Origin: CAVVFX01 sp963747535 | GTDB lineage: Bacteria; Acidobacteriota; Terriglobia; Bryobacterales; Bryobacteraceae | Direction of reading: 5' to 3' | Length of the DNA: 64,000 nucleotides | Assembly (NCBI GenBank): GCA_963747535.1 | Contig: CAVVFX010000023.1 | Location: forward strand, 372,001 to 436,000 | In this document: piece by piece, positions 52,913 through 61,495 of the stretch | Layout of the letters: the number at the start of each line of letters is the position of its first letter | Position numbering within the stretch: position 1 is the first letter of the stretch | Notes under the pieces: generated by a model | Told to the model about the DNA's origin: nothing | The model's input: only the letters and a program-made list of their open reading frames with translations | Databases searched by the model: none | Made by a program: the position numbers and the translations under genes

Positions 52913-54229
52913 CTACTTCTCGCGGGCTCTCTTCTCCTGGGACTTGCGGCCGCGGATGTTGAGCTGAATCGGCGTCCCCTGGAATCCGAAGCGCTTGCGG
53001 ATCTGGTTCATCAGATACCGCTCGTGCGAGAAGTGCAGCTTCGCCATTTTGTCGGTGAACACGATAAACGTCGGCGGGTTCGTCGATGCCTGGGTTATGT
53101 AGAAAATCTTGCGGTCTTCAAAGCGGAGCGCCTCGACAAAACGATTCAGTTCGCCCGTGGTGATGCGCATACAGGCTGAGTCGTAGACTTTTTTCACCAG
53201 CTTGAACAGCAATGGAATTCCGGTGCCCAGCTTCGCCGAGAGAAACACCACCGGCGCATATTCCAGGAACTTCAATTCATCGCGCAAATTCCGCTCGAAC
53301 TCGGTTTTCTTGCCGGGCGGCATCTGATCCCATTTATTCACGCACAGGATTACGCCCCGGCCCCCCTCGTGCGCGTAGCCGGCGATGGTCGCGTCCAGGC
53401 CCACTATACCTTCCGTCGCGTCCATCACGATGATCACCACCTGAGCAAGACGAATGTGGCGGCGAGCCATCACCACGCTCAACTTCTCCGCCATCAGCTT
53501 GGTCTTCCCTTTACGGCGAATTCCGGCGGTGTCGATGAAAACGTATTCGATCCCGTCGTGCACCACCGTCTCGTCGACGGCGTCGCGCGTGGTTCCCGCG
53601 ATGGGCGAGACGATCGCGCGCTCCTCTCCGGTAAGCGCGTTCAGCAGCGTCGACTTGCCGACGTTGGGGCGCCCGATGATGGCGACTTTGATGGACTCTT
53701 TCGGCTCTTCTGTCTCCGGGATAGCGACTGGGAAGTCCTTGGTAATGTGGTCTAGCAACTCCTCCATGCCGATGCCGTGTTCGGCGGAGACCGGAAAAAT
53801 GTCGCGCAGTCCGAGCGAGTGGAACTCGTGCATCAGGACCTCGCGGGCTTGCGTGTCGATCTTATTGACGACCACAGTGACGGGTTTGCCGAGTTTCCTC
53901 AGCATAAGGGCGAGGTCCCGATCCGGGCCGGCGATCTCGCTGCGGCCGTCGACCAGGAGGATGATCTGGGCCGCTGTTTTGAGCGCCACACGCGCCTGCT
54001 TGAGGATCTGGCTAGGGATGTAGTCTTCGTCATCGACCACGATTCCACCCGTGTCGATCAGTTCGAAACGTTTGCCGTTATAGTTGGCAAGCTCGGCGAT
54101 GCGGTCGCGGGTAATGCCGGGTTCGTCGCCGACGATGGCCCGGCGTCCTCCGGTGATGCGGTTAAAGAGGGTCGATTTTCCAACGTTGGGGCGGCCCACG
54201 ATCACGACCGTGGGTAAAGTTTGAGACAT
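52913..54229 (-). CDS. der: Ribosome-assembly GTPase Der (EngA)
   Basis: Der matures the 50S subunit and has two GTPase domains in tandem. The 438-residue protein has G1 motifs GRPNVGKSTLFN (12-23) and GRPNVGKSTLLN (about 186-197), the corresponding DTGG and DTAG motifs, NKID and NKWD, and the C-terminal KH-like domain with RFGFQGTPIQLNIRGRK. Length is normal. It is divergent from dinG. Confidence 0.96.
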   Translation of the reverse strand: MSQTLPTVVIVGRPNVGKSTLFNRITGGRRAIVGDEPGITRDRIAELANYNGKRFELIDTGGIVVDDEDYIPSQILKQARVALKTAAQIILLVDGRSEIAGPDRDLALMLRKLGKPVTVVVNKIDTQAREVLMHEFHSLGLRDIFPVSAEHGIGMEELLDHITKDFPVAIPETEEPKESIKVAIIGRPNVGKSTLLNALTGEERAIVSPIAGTTRDAVDETVVHDGIEYVFIDTAGIRRKGKTKLMAEKLSVVMARRHIRLAQVVIIVMDATEGIVGLDATIAGYAHEGGRGVILCVNKWDQMPPGKKTEFERNLRDELKFLEYAPVVFLSAKLGTGIPLLFKLVKKVYDSACMRITTGELNRFVEALRFEDRKIFYITQASTNPPTFIVFTDKMAKLHFSHERYLMNQIRKRFGFQGTPIQLNIRGRKSQEKRAREK

Positions 54230-54256
54230 TGTATATATCTAGAATAGCGGGTGGGA

Positions 54257-54276
54257 TGGCAGACTGAAGTCCGCCA
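54257..54276. repeat. GGCAGAC hairpin between der and dinG
   Basis: TGGCAGAC and GTCCGCCA pair with one mismatch around TGAA, in the gap between two divergent starts. It is a member of the palindrome family. It lies where the promoters of both genes must be and could affect them. Confidence 0.45.
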
Positions 54277-54296
54277 CACCCCTTATCATCAAAGTA

Positions 54297-56240
54297 GTGC
54301 CTCCACAGACACTCAAGAAACGCTCCGAAACCGGCAAGGCGCGACGCTTCTTCTCGCGCGGCGGCCCGCTGTCGGAATGGCACCCGAACTACGAGTTTCG
54401 CCAGGGGCAGGTCAATATGGCGGAAGCCGTGGAGAGCGCGCTGGAGGAGAAACGGCACCTGATCGTCGAGGCCGGGACGGGAACCGGCAAGACGCTCGCG
54501 TATCTCGTGCCGGCGCTGTTGTCGGGAAAGCGCGTGATTGTTTCCACCGGCACGAAGAATTTGCAGGAACAGCTTTTCTTCAAAGACGTACCGTTTTTGC
54601 AGCAGCATTTTCCGCGGCCGCTGGCGGTGTGCTACATGAAAGGCCGCAATAATTACGCCTGCCGCCAGAAGATTTACGACGCCGAAAACACGCCGGTCCT
54701 CAACGGGCTCGAGGAAGTGGCGGATTTCCAGATCATCCAGGAATGGGAAAAGACTACGGAAACCGGGGATCGCGCCGAGATCAAGACGCTGCCGGAACAC
54801 AGCACGATATGGGCACGCGTCGACGCTCGCCGCGATCTCTGTACGGGCCGCAAGTGCGCGCAGTTCGAGCGCTGCTTCCTCACCAAAATGCACCAGCGGG
54901 CCGCCGAGAGCGACATCATCATCGTCAATCATCACCTCTTCTTCGCCGATCTGGCGATTAAAGGCGGCGACTTCGAGGGCATCCTCCCCGCCTATAACGC
55001 CGTGATCTTCGACGAAGCGCACGAGATCGAAAGCGTTGCGGGGGACTATTTTGGAGCGGGCGTCAGCACCTATCGATTCCAGGAGTTGCGCCGCGACATC
55101 GGGGTGATTTCGCGGATGAAGAACTTTGCCTCGAACGAACTGGATCGGGTCCTGATCCGCATGGAGGAAATCGCGGACCAGTTTTTCGGCGCTTTTGACA
55201 ACGTGAAGGGGCGGGGTCCGTTCAACTTTCGCGGGGCGTTTCTGGAAAACCATGGCGAGGTGTATCAGAATCTGCTGGCCTCGCTCGAATTGCTTTATTC
55301 CCAGCTGAAAGTGATCAAGGACGCGCCGGCCGAGGTCCAGCCTCTGGTTTTGCGAACCATCGCGCTGCGCGAGGAACTGCATTTCGTGATGGAGGAGGAA
55401 GACGAAAATTACGTCTTCTGGGTGGAGCGCCGGGGCCGCGGATTCTTTATTCAGGCGACGCCCATTGAAATTGCGGGGATACTGTCGAAGACCCTGTTCG
55501 ACGAAGTGGAAACGGCGATTCTCACCTCAGCGACACTGGCCGTGGCAGGTGGCTTCGAGTACGTGCAAAAGCGTCTGGGGTTGAGCAATGCGAGGACGCT
55601 GGTCGTGCCAGGACACTTCGATTATCAGAAACAGGCGCTGCTGTATGTTCCGCAGGACCTGCCGGATCCGCGCAACGCGGCCTTTCCCAAGGCCGCCGCG
55701 GACCAGATCGTGAGGCTTCTCAACGCCAGCCGGGGCCGCGCGTTCGTATTGTTTACCAGCTATAACCAGATGCGCATGATTTATGACAGCGTCTCGCTCG
55801 AGATCGATTATCCCGTTCTGCTGCAAGGGACGGGGCCTCGTACTGCGCTGCTCGACGAGTTTAAGAGCACGGCGAACTGCGTGCTGTTCGCGACGTCCGC
55901 GTTCTGGCAGGGCGTGGATGTGCCTGGAGAACAACTGAGCTGCGTTATCATCGATAAGTTACCCTTTGCGGTGCCCAACGATCCGGTGGTGGAGGCCCGA
56001 ATCCGCGTCATTCGCGAAGCCGGCGGCGAACCCTTTTACGAGTATCAGATTCCACAAGCGGCCATTGTGCTGAAGCAGGGGTTTGGCCGGTTGATCCGGT
56101 CGAAGGAAGATCGCGGGGTTCTGGTTATGCTGGATAATCGCATTACGAAGCAGCGCTACGGGCAGATCTTTTTCGATAGCTTGCCGGATTACAAGTTCAC
56201 AACTAAGTTTACGGACGTGGAGAAGTTTTTCGATGTTTGA
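54297..56240 (+). CDS. dinG: ATP-dependent DNA helicase of the DinG/XPD type
   Basis: This 5'-3' SF2 helicase of 647 residues unwinds DNA in repair. It has Walker A AGTGTGKT (59-66), the Fe-S cluster Cys in CYMKGRNNYAC (112 and 122) and CTGRKCAQFERC, and the DEAH box VIFDEAHEIES (Asp at about 239). The C-terminal motifs FATSAFWQGVDVPG and QGFGRLIRS are present. The start is GTG 54297. It has no exonuclease domain, unlike some DinG proteins. The stop overlaps the queD ATG by eight bases. Confidence 0.93.
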   Translation: MPPQTLKKRSETGKARRFFSRGGPLSEWHPNYEFRQGQVNMAEAVESALEEKRHLIVEAGTGTGKTLAYLVPALLSGKRVIVSTGTKNLQEQLFFKDVPFLQQHFPRPLAVCYMKGRNNYACRQKIYDAENTPVLNGLEEVADFQIIQEWEKTTETGDRAEIKTLPEHSTIWARVDARRDLCTGRKCAQFERCFLTKMHQRAAESDIIIVNHHLFFADLAIKGGDFEGILPAYNAVIFDEAHEIESVAGDYFGAGVSTYRFQELRRDIGVISRMKNFASNELDRVLIRMEEIADQFFGAFDNVKGRGPFNFRGAFLENHGEVYQNLLASLELLYSQLKVIKDAPAEVQPLVLRTIALREELHFVMEEEDENYVFWVERRGRGFFIQATPIEIAGILSKTLFDEVETAILTSATLAVAGGFEYVQKRLGLSNARTLVVPGHFDYQKQALLYVPQDLPDPRNAAFPKAAADQIVRLLNASRGRAFVLFTSYNQMRMIYDSVSLEIDYPVLLQGTGPRTALLDEFKSTANCVLFATSAFWQGVDVPGEQLSCVIIDKLPFAVPNDPVVEARIRVIREAGGEPFYEYQIPQAAIVLKQGFGRLIRSKEDRGVLVMLDNRITKQRYGQIFFDSLPDYKFTTKFTDVEKFFDV

Positions 56241-56604
56241 AGTATCGGTGGAACAAAGCTTTGCCGCGGGACATGCCCTGCGGAACTACAAGGGCAAGTG
56301 CGAGAACGTCCATGGTCACAATTACAAGGTGCAGTTAAGGGTGTTTGGGACCGAACTGGACAAGGCCGGCCTGCTGATGGATTTCGGCGACATGAAACGC
56401 ATACTGCGAGAGGTGATTGAGATTCTGGATCATCAATTCATCAATGACATCGAACCCTTCACCACCGTCAATCCGTCGGCCGAGAACATGACGAAATGGT
56501 TCTACGACGAAGTGACGCGCCGTATGCCGGAGGGCACGCATCTCTCGCTCGGTGAAGTAAAAATCTGGGAGACGGATATTCAGTACGCAGCCTACCGGCC
56601 ATAA
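56233..56604 (+). CDS. queD: 6-carboxytetrahydropterin synthase
   Basis: QueD turns dihydroneopterin triphosphate into 6-carboxytetrahydropterin in the queuosine path. The 123-residue protein has the Zn-binding His in QSFAAGHALRNY and VHGHNYKV, the catalytic Cys in GKCENVHGH, then LDHQFIND and PSAENMTKW. It overlaps dinG by eight bases, so it is in the same transcript. PTPS-type enzymes of other pathways look alike; the Cys-x3-His arrangement supports QueD. Confidence 0.92.
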   Translation: MFEVSVEQSFAAGHALRNYKGKCENVHGHNYKVQLRVFGTELDKAGLLMDFGDMKRILREVIEILDHQFINDIEPFTTVNPSAENMTKWFYDEVTRRMPEGTHLSLGEVKIWETDIQYAAYRP

Positions 56605-56644
56605 GGCAGACCACCCGCAACAATGGCCTGCCCTACGGTGAGTC

Positions 56645-56971
56645 TTACTCGGTCCAGTAGGTGACTAACAGTCCCTCACCGGCCACGTCGACGTCGATCT
56701 CGTATTCCGAGAGCGGAATCGAATCCCTTCCGTCCTGGGATTCCAGAAAGAACTGATCCGAAAATCCCCCGCTGGGATTCGGCCAAAGGATCCGGCTTAC
56801 ACCGGCCAGCGTCGACTTATTCATTCCAGGTTTACCGAGGTAACATTTACCAGTAAGTCCCGGAATTACTTGCAGAAACAACTTCGCTACACGTTGAGTC
56901 GGGTTCGTCGAGAGCTGCACCGGTGTTCCCGGCGTGCTCACATTGACCCGACCCATAGAAGTATGAGTCAT
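56645..56971 (-). CDS. Orphan 108-aa protein of unknown function, phage-like
   Basis: The protein has no signal peptide or membrane segment. Its beta-rich sequence (GTPVQLSTNPTQRVAKLFLQV, then GFSDQFFLES and GEGLLVTYWTE) recalls small structural proteins of phages and phage-like particles, by my reading of the pattern only. No other phage gene is nearby. It converges with queD and is followed by the nucleotidyltransferase pair on the same strand. Confidence 0.6.
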   Translation of the reverse strand: MTHTSMGRVNVSTPGTPVQLSTNPTQRVAKLFLQVIPGLTGKCYLGKPGMNKSTLAGVSRILWPNPSGGFSDQFFLESQDGRDSIPLSEYEIDVDVAGEGLLVTYWTE

Positions 56972-57078
56972 GTACTCTCCTCAATTGCAGTGTAAACAAG
57001 GGGAGCGGCTGGACCGGAAGTGGACTTTCGCTAAGTTATTGATAATAAGAAGCCGAGCTTCGAGAAAGGGTTTGTGAC

Positions 57079-57654
57079 CTAGATTGGCTCTTGACTCATC
57101 CTTACGGCACGCTCAAGAAGATCGGTAACGCCCAATTGTTTGGCCCAACTGTTGAGATATTCGAAATCTAGGTGGCGGTTGACCACGAGCAACCCCGTGA
57201 TATCTGACCATTGACGCTCTGACGTCTCGCCGCCGTTGCGAAACCATCGCAGCTTCGCGAGGATGGAATCCTCGGCGGTTGCCACGAAACACTGCACGCT
57301 GCCGCCCTCAACTGACAGATTTCTGATGTCGGCACGCTCCAGCTCGGAAACATGAAATGCGCTGACCGCTGGAAAGATGTCGAATTTGTGTCCTGAAGGC
57401 ATATGAATGATGTTAAACGCGTTCTCTCGTTCGACGGCCTCCTGGGCGAACCCCGCATCGACATACCAGCTCCCGCCTAGGGTCTTAGCGAGCGAAACTG
57501 CCTGCGAAGGAAGAATTTGAACGAGAAGATCGATATCCATCGTGGCACGGGGAATCCCTCTGGACGAAGAAGCTACCGAACCGCCAATTAGATAGCGGAC
57601 ATGAAGTCCTTCGAGCGCCCGAACCAGGGCTTGCAGTGCCGTGGCTTGATTCAT
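57079..57654 (-). CDS. Nucleotidyltransferase-fold protein (AbiEii/DUF6036-like)
   Basis: The 191-residue protein shows the nucleotidyltransferase signature as GGSVASSSRGIPRATMDIDLLV: a GS, then 14 residues, then D-x-D. These proteins transfer nucleotides or act as toxins in toxin-antitoxin systems (AbiEii, MNT). The ATG overlaps the stop of the upstream 82-residue gene (TGA in ATGA), forming a two-gene cassette. Toxin, antitoxin or other roles cannot be told without tests. Confidence 0.75.
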   Translation of the reverse strand: MNQATALQALVRALEGLHVRYLIGGSVASSSRGIPRATMDIDLLVQILPSQAVSLAKTLGGSWYVDAGFAQEAVERENAFNIIHMPSGHKFDIFPAVSAFHVSELERADIRNLSVEGGSVQCFVATAEDSILAKLRWFRNGGETSERQWSDITGLLVVNRHLDFEYLNSWAKQLGVTDLLERAVRMSQEPI

Positions 57655-57899
57655 CGGAATGGGAGCACGTCGCCATACACTTTCCGGAAGAGCTCGAATC
57701 CCAAGGTACGCTGCGTGAGCCGCAGGACAACCTCACGATCCGACGCTTCCGGGTACTGGCTGCGGATGCCGGCTTCACAGACTCCTCGGATAAACTCGGA
57801 TAGCTCCAGTGTGCGTTCAAACTTCTCCTGCGGCGTCAAGGCGCGCATGATTTCAATGAATACACGCCACGCTTCCGGGGACGTATCTCTGGGTCGCAT
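57651..57899 (-). CDS. Small helical protein coupled to the nucleotidyltransferase
   Basis: The 82-residue protein is alpha-helical (RVFIEIMRALTPQEKFERTLELSEFIRGV) and ends with the nucleotidyltransferase start, in an ATGA overlap. It may be the antitoxin or partner of the following protein. I do not recognise the family; the pairing with a nucleotidyltransferase is the only clue. Confidence 0.65.
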   Translation of the reverse strand: MRPRDTSPEAWRVFIEIMRALTPQEKFERTLELSEFIRGVCEAGIRSQYPEASDREVVLRLTQRTLGFELFRKVYGDVLPFR

Positions 57900-57910
57900 C
57901 GGTCTTTATT

Positions 57911-58339
57911 TTATCGCCCTTTATCTTCTCGCCAGGCAAGTATGCCGCGGGAGATTAAGTCAGGGAGAATCTTGTTGACCAAACTGGGCGCAAGCTGTCC
58001 CCAATCATCCCGATCGCTGAACCACACCAGCTCTTTGATTTCCGAATGAGGCGCGGGATCTCCGATTAATACCGCCCTATAGAGCTCGATGCGGACAGTC
58101 TTTGGCGGCGCACTACCTGCTGCGATGTCTGTGTAGGTCCCAACATACCCGACGCCTTCGATGCGCACGTCTCCCAGTTCTTCGCCCAGTTCACGCTCAA
58201 GGCACTGGGCGGCCGATTCTCCTTTCTCGTAGCAACCGCCGGGCAGAATCAGCAGTGATGTCGCGTGCTTTTTGCGGCAGAGCAGAATGCTTCCATCGCG
58301 GATGGCGAGCAGGCCCACTTTGTCGTAATCGGGCTTCAT
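57911..58339 (-). CDS. Nudix hydrolase
   Basis: The 142-residue protein starts at 58339 (MKPDYDKVGLLAIRDGS) and has a complete Nudix box: G-x5-E-x7-REL-GEE-LG within GGCYEKGESAAQCLERELGE and the following residues. It hydrolyses a nucleoside diphosphate linked to another group; the substrate is not known. It overlaps the U32 peptidase-family gene upstream by four bases. A longer frame to 58420 is only a shadow of that gene. Confidence 0.87.
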   Translation of the reverse strand: MKPDYDKVGLLAIRDGSILLCRKKHATSLLILPGGCYEKGESAAQCLERELGEELGDVRIEGVGYVGTYTDIAAGSAPPKTVRIELYRAVLIGDPAPHSEIKELVWFSDRDDWGQLAPSLVNKILPDLISRGILAWREDKGR

Positions 58340-60858
58340 TGCAGGATGGGCAGAGTGAGGTATCCGGGCGGTACAAAGAGACTGCCCTCGGTGATGCCTG
58401 CGGGCGCGATGCGCTTCCACTCAGCGGCGAGTTGCGCACCTGACAGCCGGCCTTCGAGTGCGCATAAGAACGCCCGCGTGACGCACTCCACCTGATCTCC
58501 CGTCTCGTGCGCAAATTCCAGGCGGAAATGGCGAATGCCGGCGCGGCGCCACGACGCGAGGTGCTGACTGGCCTGCTGCGCTTCAGCGCCGAAAACCGTA
58601 TTGCGGCAACCGACGTCAGCCAGCACCGGATGCTCGCGTCCGTTCTGATCCCGCAGTGCGACCAGGTGTTTCTCGCACGGTCTGCCACAGTCGCGGTAAC
58701 TGGTACCCGTCGAAAGGAAGCGGCAGAACACACAGTGCTCCGTATGAAAGACCGGCAGATGATGATAAGCGATGACTTCGATTTTGTCAGGGTTCAGTTG
58801 CCGTGCCAGACTGGCGACCTGCTCGGCGTTGAGATCGTGTGTTGGGGTGAGGCGATCGACTCCCAGGCCGAGATAGGTTTCGGCAGTCAAGACATTGGCG
58901 GCGTTCAGACTGAAATCGCCGGTCAGCGGCGGATGAGGCAGGCTTTGCAGGGTGTGGAGCATGCCTGCGGAACGCACCAGAAGGGCGCAATCCAGGCTCA
59001 GCAGAAAATTGAGGATGCGCGATTCTCCCGGCTTCAAAATCCGCGGACTGGCCACGCGCGCCGGAATTCGCGCTGCCTTGATGCGCTCGACCGAGGGCCG
59101 CAAGCCGTAGAGATCGAGGTAGTCGAGCGTAATGCTCGACGGATTCAGGGCAATGGCTGCGTCGAGTTGCTGGGGCGTCCGGACCAGCAGGTGAATTTCG
59201 CCCCGTGCGTCTCCCGCGGGCGATCGCGGCCGATCGGAATACTGCGCAGCCAGCACGACGGACGGGTCGCGCACCAGATGATGAGATTGTTCGGCCTGCA
59301 GCGTCTTTAGCTTTTCCACCGCGTCACGCCGCATTTGATTCAATAGCGAAGCCGGCGCAAACGGCGAGCCCGCGATTTCGATCTCGAGTTCCGCCAGTTC
59401 ATACGCGGTGTTGCCCAGGCGCCCGAGTTGTTCCTGCAGCACCTCCCGCGAGATCGCCCGATTCTGGGCAGGTTCCAGCGGCGACGGCGACGCGACTTCC
59501 GCCACGATCTCCGGTCGCTTAATAAGATGCCATTCGGTCGCAAGCGGCAGGCCTTCGCGCGCGATAACCTTCACCGATACGCCTTGCCGGGTCACCGGAG
59601 CAGTAGCGTGGGTGTAGGGACGGGTGATCCGTTCCAGGTCCGGATCATGAGTGCGCCACACGAGATCTCCGGCACGGATGCGGTTGAAGCGCACTTCCCC
59701 ATTGCCGAATTGGAGTTCCACGTGGCGGTTTCGCAGTGAGGCTGCGTGATAGATGCGTCCGCCTTCCTCCGGTTCGCCGGGACTTCGCCAATCGGCAGCA
59801 TCGAAGACTATGCCATCACCGGCTTTCAGCGGTGCTACGCGATGCGCGTCGTTGGTTTCAATAATGACGCGATCAACTTCCACCGCTTCGACGCGGCCCA
59901 TTTGCACGCCACGATGACGCGGGGCGCGCCCGTTGACGACCGCCTGGTGATTGGTACCGGTGAGAAAGAAAGGCCCCAGTCCGCGAGAGTAGACTTGTTC
60001 AAGTTGCAGTTTCTCCGCGTCCGGGACCAATTCGTCATGGCCCGCCCACGCCGCATCCACCGCTTTGCGATACGCGCGCGTGGTCAGGGCGACGTAATCG
60101 GCATCCTTGTACCGGCCTTCGATCTTCAGTGCGGCAACGCCTGCAGCGATCACTCGTGGAATCTGCTCCAGGGCAAAGAGATCGCCTGGGGACAACAGAT
60201 ACCGTGCGTCGTGCAGCGGCTGGAGCAACCCGTCGACGATCATTTCATAAGGCAGCCGGCAAGCTTGTGCGCACTGGCCGCGATTGGCGCTGCGGCCGCC
60301 CCATGCCTCGGACGAAAAACACTGTCCCGAATACGCCACACACAGCGCGCCGTGCACGAAGATTTCCAGGTCACAGCCGGTTTGGTCGTAGATCGTGCGG
60401 ATCTCGTCGAGCGAAAGTTCGCGCGCAAGCGTGACGCGCCGGAGTCCGGCGCTCTGTGCGAGCTTGACGCCCGCGGCATCGGTGATGCTCATCTGGGTGC
60501 TGGCGTGGAGTTCGAGATCCGGCGCAATTTCTCTCGCCAGCCGGACAATGCCATAGTCCTGGACGATCAGTGCATCCACTCCGGACTTCGCGAGATCGGC
60601 GATAGCCCGTGCGGCGGATTCCATCTCGTGTTCGAATACAAGCGTGTTGAAGGTCACGTACCCGCGCACACCGCGCTGGTGCAGAGTGGCGATCACCTCG
60701 GGGAGTTCCTCCAGTCCAAAGCCGACCTTAGCGCGCGCGGAGAAGTGCTTGAGACCGAAATAGACGGCATCCGCGCCCGCCTCGACGGCAGCACGAAGCT
60801 GCGGCCAATAGCCGGCGGGACTCATGATTTCGGGTTTACGGGACGGAGCGTGCGGCAT
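58336..60858 (-). CDS. Peptidase U32-family RNA hydroxylase (RlhA/TrhP-like)
   Basis: The 840-residue protein begins with the U32 core (IMSPAGYWPQLRAAVEAGADAVYFG). It has four Cys in CVAYSGQCFSSEAWG and the following RGQCAQAC, which may hold an iron-sulfur cluster. U32 members of this length hydroxylate 23S rRNA (RlhA) or tRNA U34 (TrhP). A DUF3656-like domain fits the middle and later part (about 380-640), and C-terminal Cys (HCVFCRFLS and DCGRPCEKH) could bind metal. RlhA fits best, but the exact RNA target is not established. Confidence 0.8.
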   Translation of the reverse strand: MPHAPSRKPEIMSPAGYWPQLRAAVEAGADAVYFGLKHFSARAKVGFGLEELPEVIATLHQRGVRGYVTFNTLVFEHEMESAARAIADLAKSGVDALIVQDYGIVRLAREIAPDLELHASTQMSITDAAGVKLAQSAGLRRVTLARELSLDEIRTIYDQTGCDLEIFVHGALCVAYSGQCFSSEAWGGRSANRGQCAQACRLPYEMIVDGLLQPLHDARYLLSPGDLFALEQIPRVIAAGVAALKIEGRYKDADYVALTTRAYRKAVDAAWAGHDELVPDAEKLQLEQVYSRGLGPFFLTGTNHQAVVNGRAPRHRGVQMGRVEAVEVDRVIIETNDAHRVAPLKAGDGIVFDAADWRSPGEPEEGGRIYHAASLRNRHVELQFGNGEVRFNRIRAGDLVWRTHDPDLERITRPYTHATAPVTRQGVSVKVIAREGLPLATEWHLIKRPEIVAEVASPSPLEPAQNRAISREVLQEQLGRLGNTAYELAELEIEIAGSPFAPASLLNQMRRDAVEKLKTLQAEQSHHLVRDPSVVLAAQYSDRPRSPAGDARGEIHLLVRTPQQLDAAIALNPSSITLDYLDLYGLRPSVERIKAARIPARVASPRILKPGESRILNFLLSLDCALLVRSAGMLHTLQSLPHPPLTGDFSLNAANVLTAETYLGLGVDRLTPTHDLNAEQVASLARQLNPDKIEVIAYHHLPVFHTEHCVFCRFLSTGTSYRDCGRPCEKHLVALRDQNGREHPVLADVGCRNTVFGAEAQQASQHLASWRRAGIRHFRLEFAHETGDQVECVTRAFLCALEGRLSGAQLAAEWKRIAPAGITEGSLFVPPGYLTLPILQ

Positions 60859-60871
60859 GAACTGCTTATCT

Positions 60872-61462
60872 TTAGCGTAGCGCGAATGCTACGATCGTCT
60901 GGCCGCGCAGTTGCGTTGCATCCTCGACCTCGCGTTCCAGCGCAGCTTCCAATTCTCCGGTGTCGAGATCGACCTGGGATGCGAGAATCTCTTCGTCTGT
61001 GGCGCCCTGGTAGCAGAGCTCGCAAACGTCGACGGAATCGGAATTGAGCCGCAGAGCGGGACCAAAGGTGCGGCAAGTGATAGGACGCCACGCGTAAAGA
61101 TCGCACGTTCCGGCGTGAGGATCGAGAGCGGGACAAGGTTCGTCATCGGCGAAACTCTCGAAACGTTCTCGCGATTCCGGATCCTCGCTAAGAATACCGG
61201 TGGAGATGTCGCCGGGGAACAGACTCAAGTCCTGGTTACGAGCCCGATTGGAAACATTCGCTGCGCGTTCGGGATCGGTGTGAGCAAGTTCCCGCAGTCC
61301 GGCGCGCAAGCGCAGCGCATCAGCTTGCGTGATGGGGAATGCGCCGAGGCAGCATTGACAGCAGCCCGGACGGCACGCCAACCATTGGTTACTCTTCCGC
61401 GCAGCCTCGGCCAATGCGAAATCGACGATGTGGATGAGATGGTTTTCTGTCGCGGTTAACAC
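60872..61462 (-). CDS. YkgJ-type Fe-S/Zn cysteine cluster protein
   Basis: The protein has a Cys pattern of the YkgJ family: CRPGCCQCCLGAFPIT and, later, CPALDPHAGTCDLYAWRPITCRTFGP. It may bind an iron-sulfur cluster or zinc; the function is unknown. The GTG at 61462 (VLTATENHL) gives 196 residues and avoids overlap with the divergent gene at 61496; an ATG at 61531 would overlap it. It lies 13 bases upstream of the U32 gene and may be transcribed with it. Confidence 0.8.
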   Translation of the reverse strand: MLTATENHLIHIVDFALAEAARKSNQWLACRPGCCQCCLGAFPITQADALRLRAGLRELAHTDPERAANVSNRARNQDLSLFPGDISTGILSEDPESRERFESFADDEPCPALDPHAGTCDLYAWRPITCRTFGPALRLNSDSVDVCELCYQGATDEEILASQVDLDTGELEAALEREVEDATQLRGQTIVAFALR

Positions 61463-61495
61463 ACTACCAGCATAGCGGCGATAGAATACGATTTC

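Noticed and set aside
59746..61047. 433-codon plus-strand frame
   Set aside because: It lies opposite the U32 family and YkgJ-type genes, which have clear motifs.
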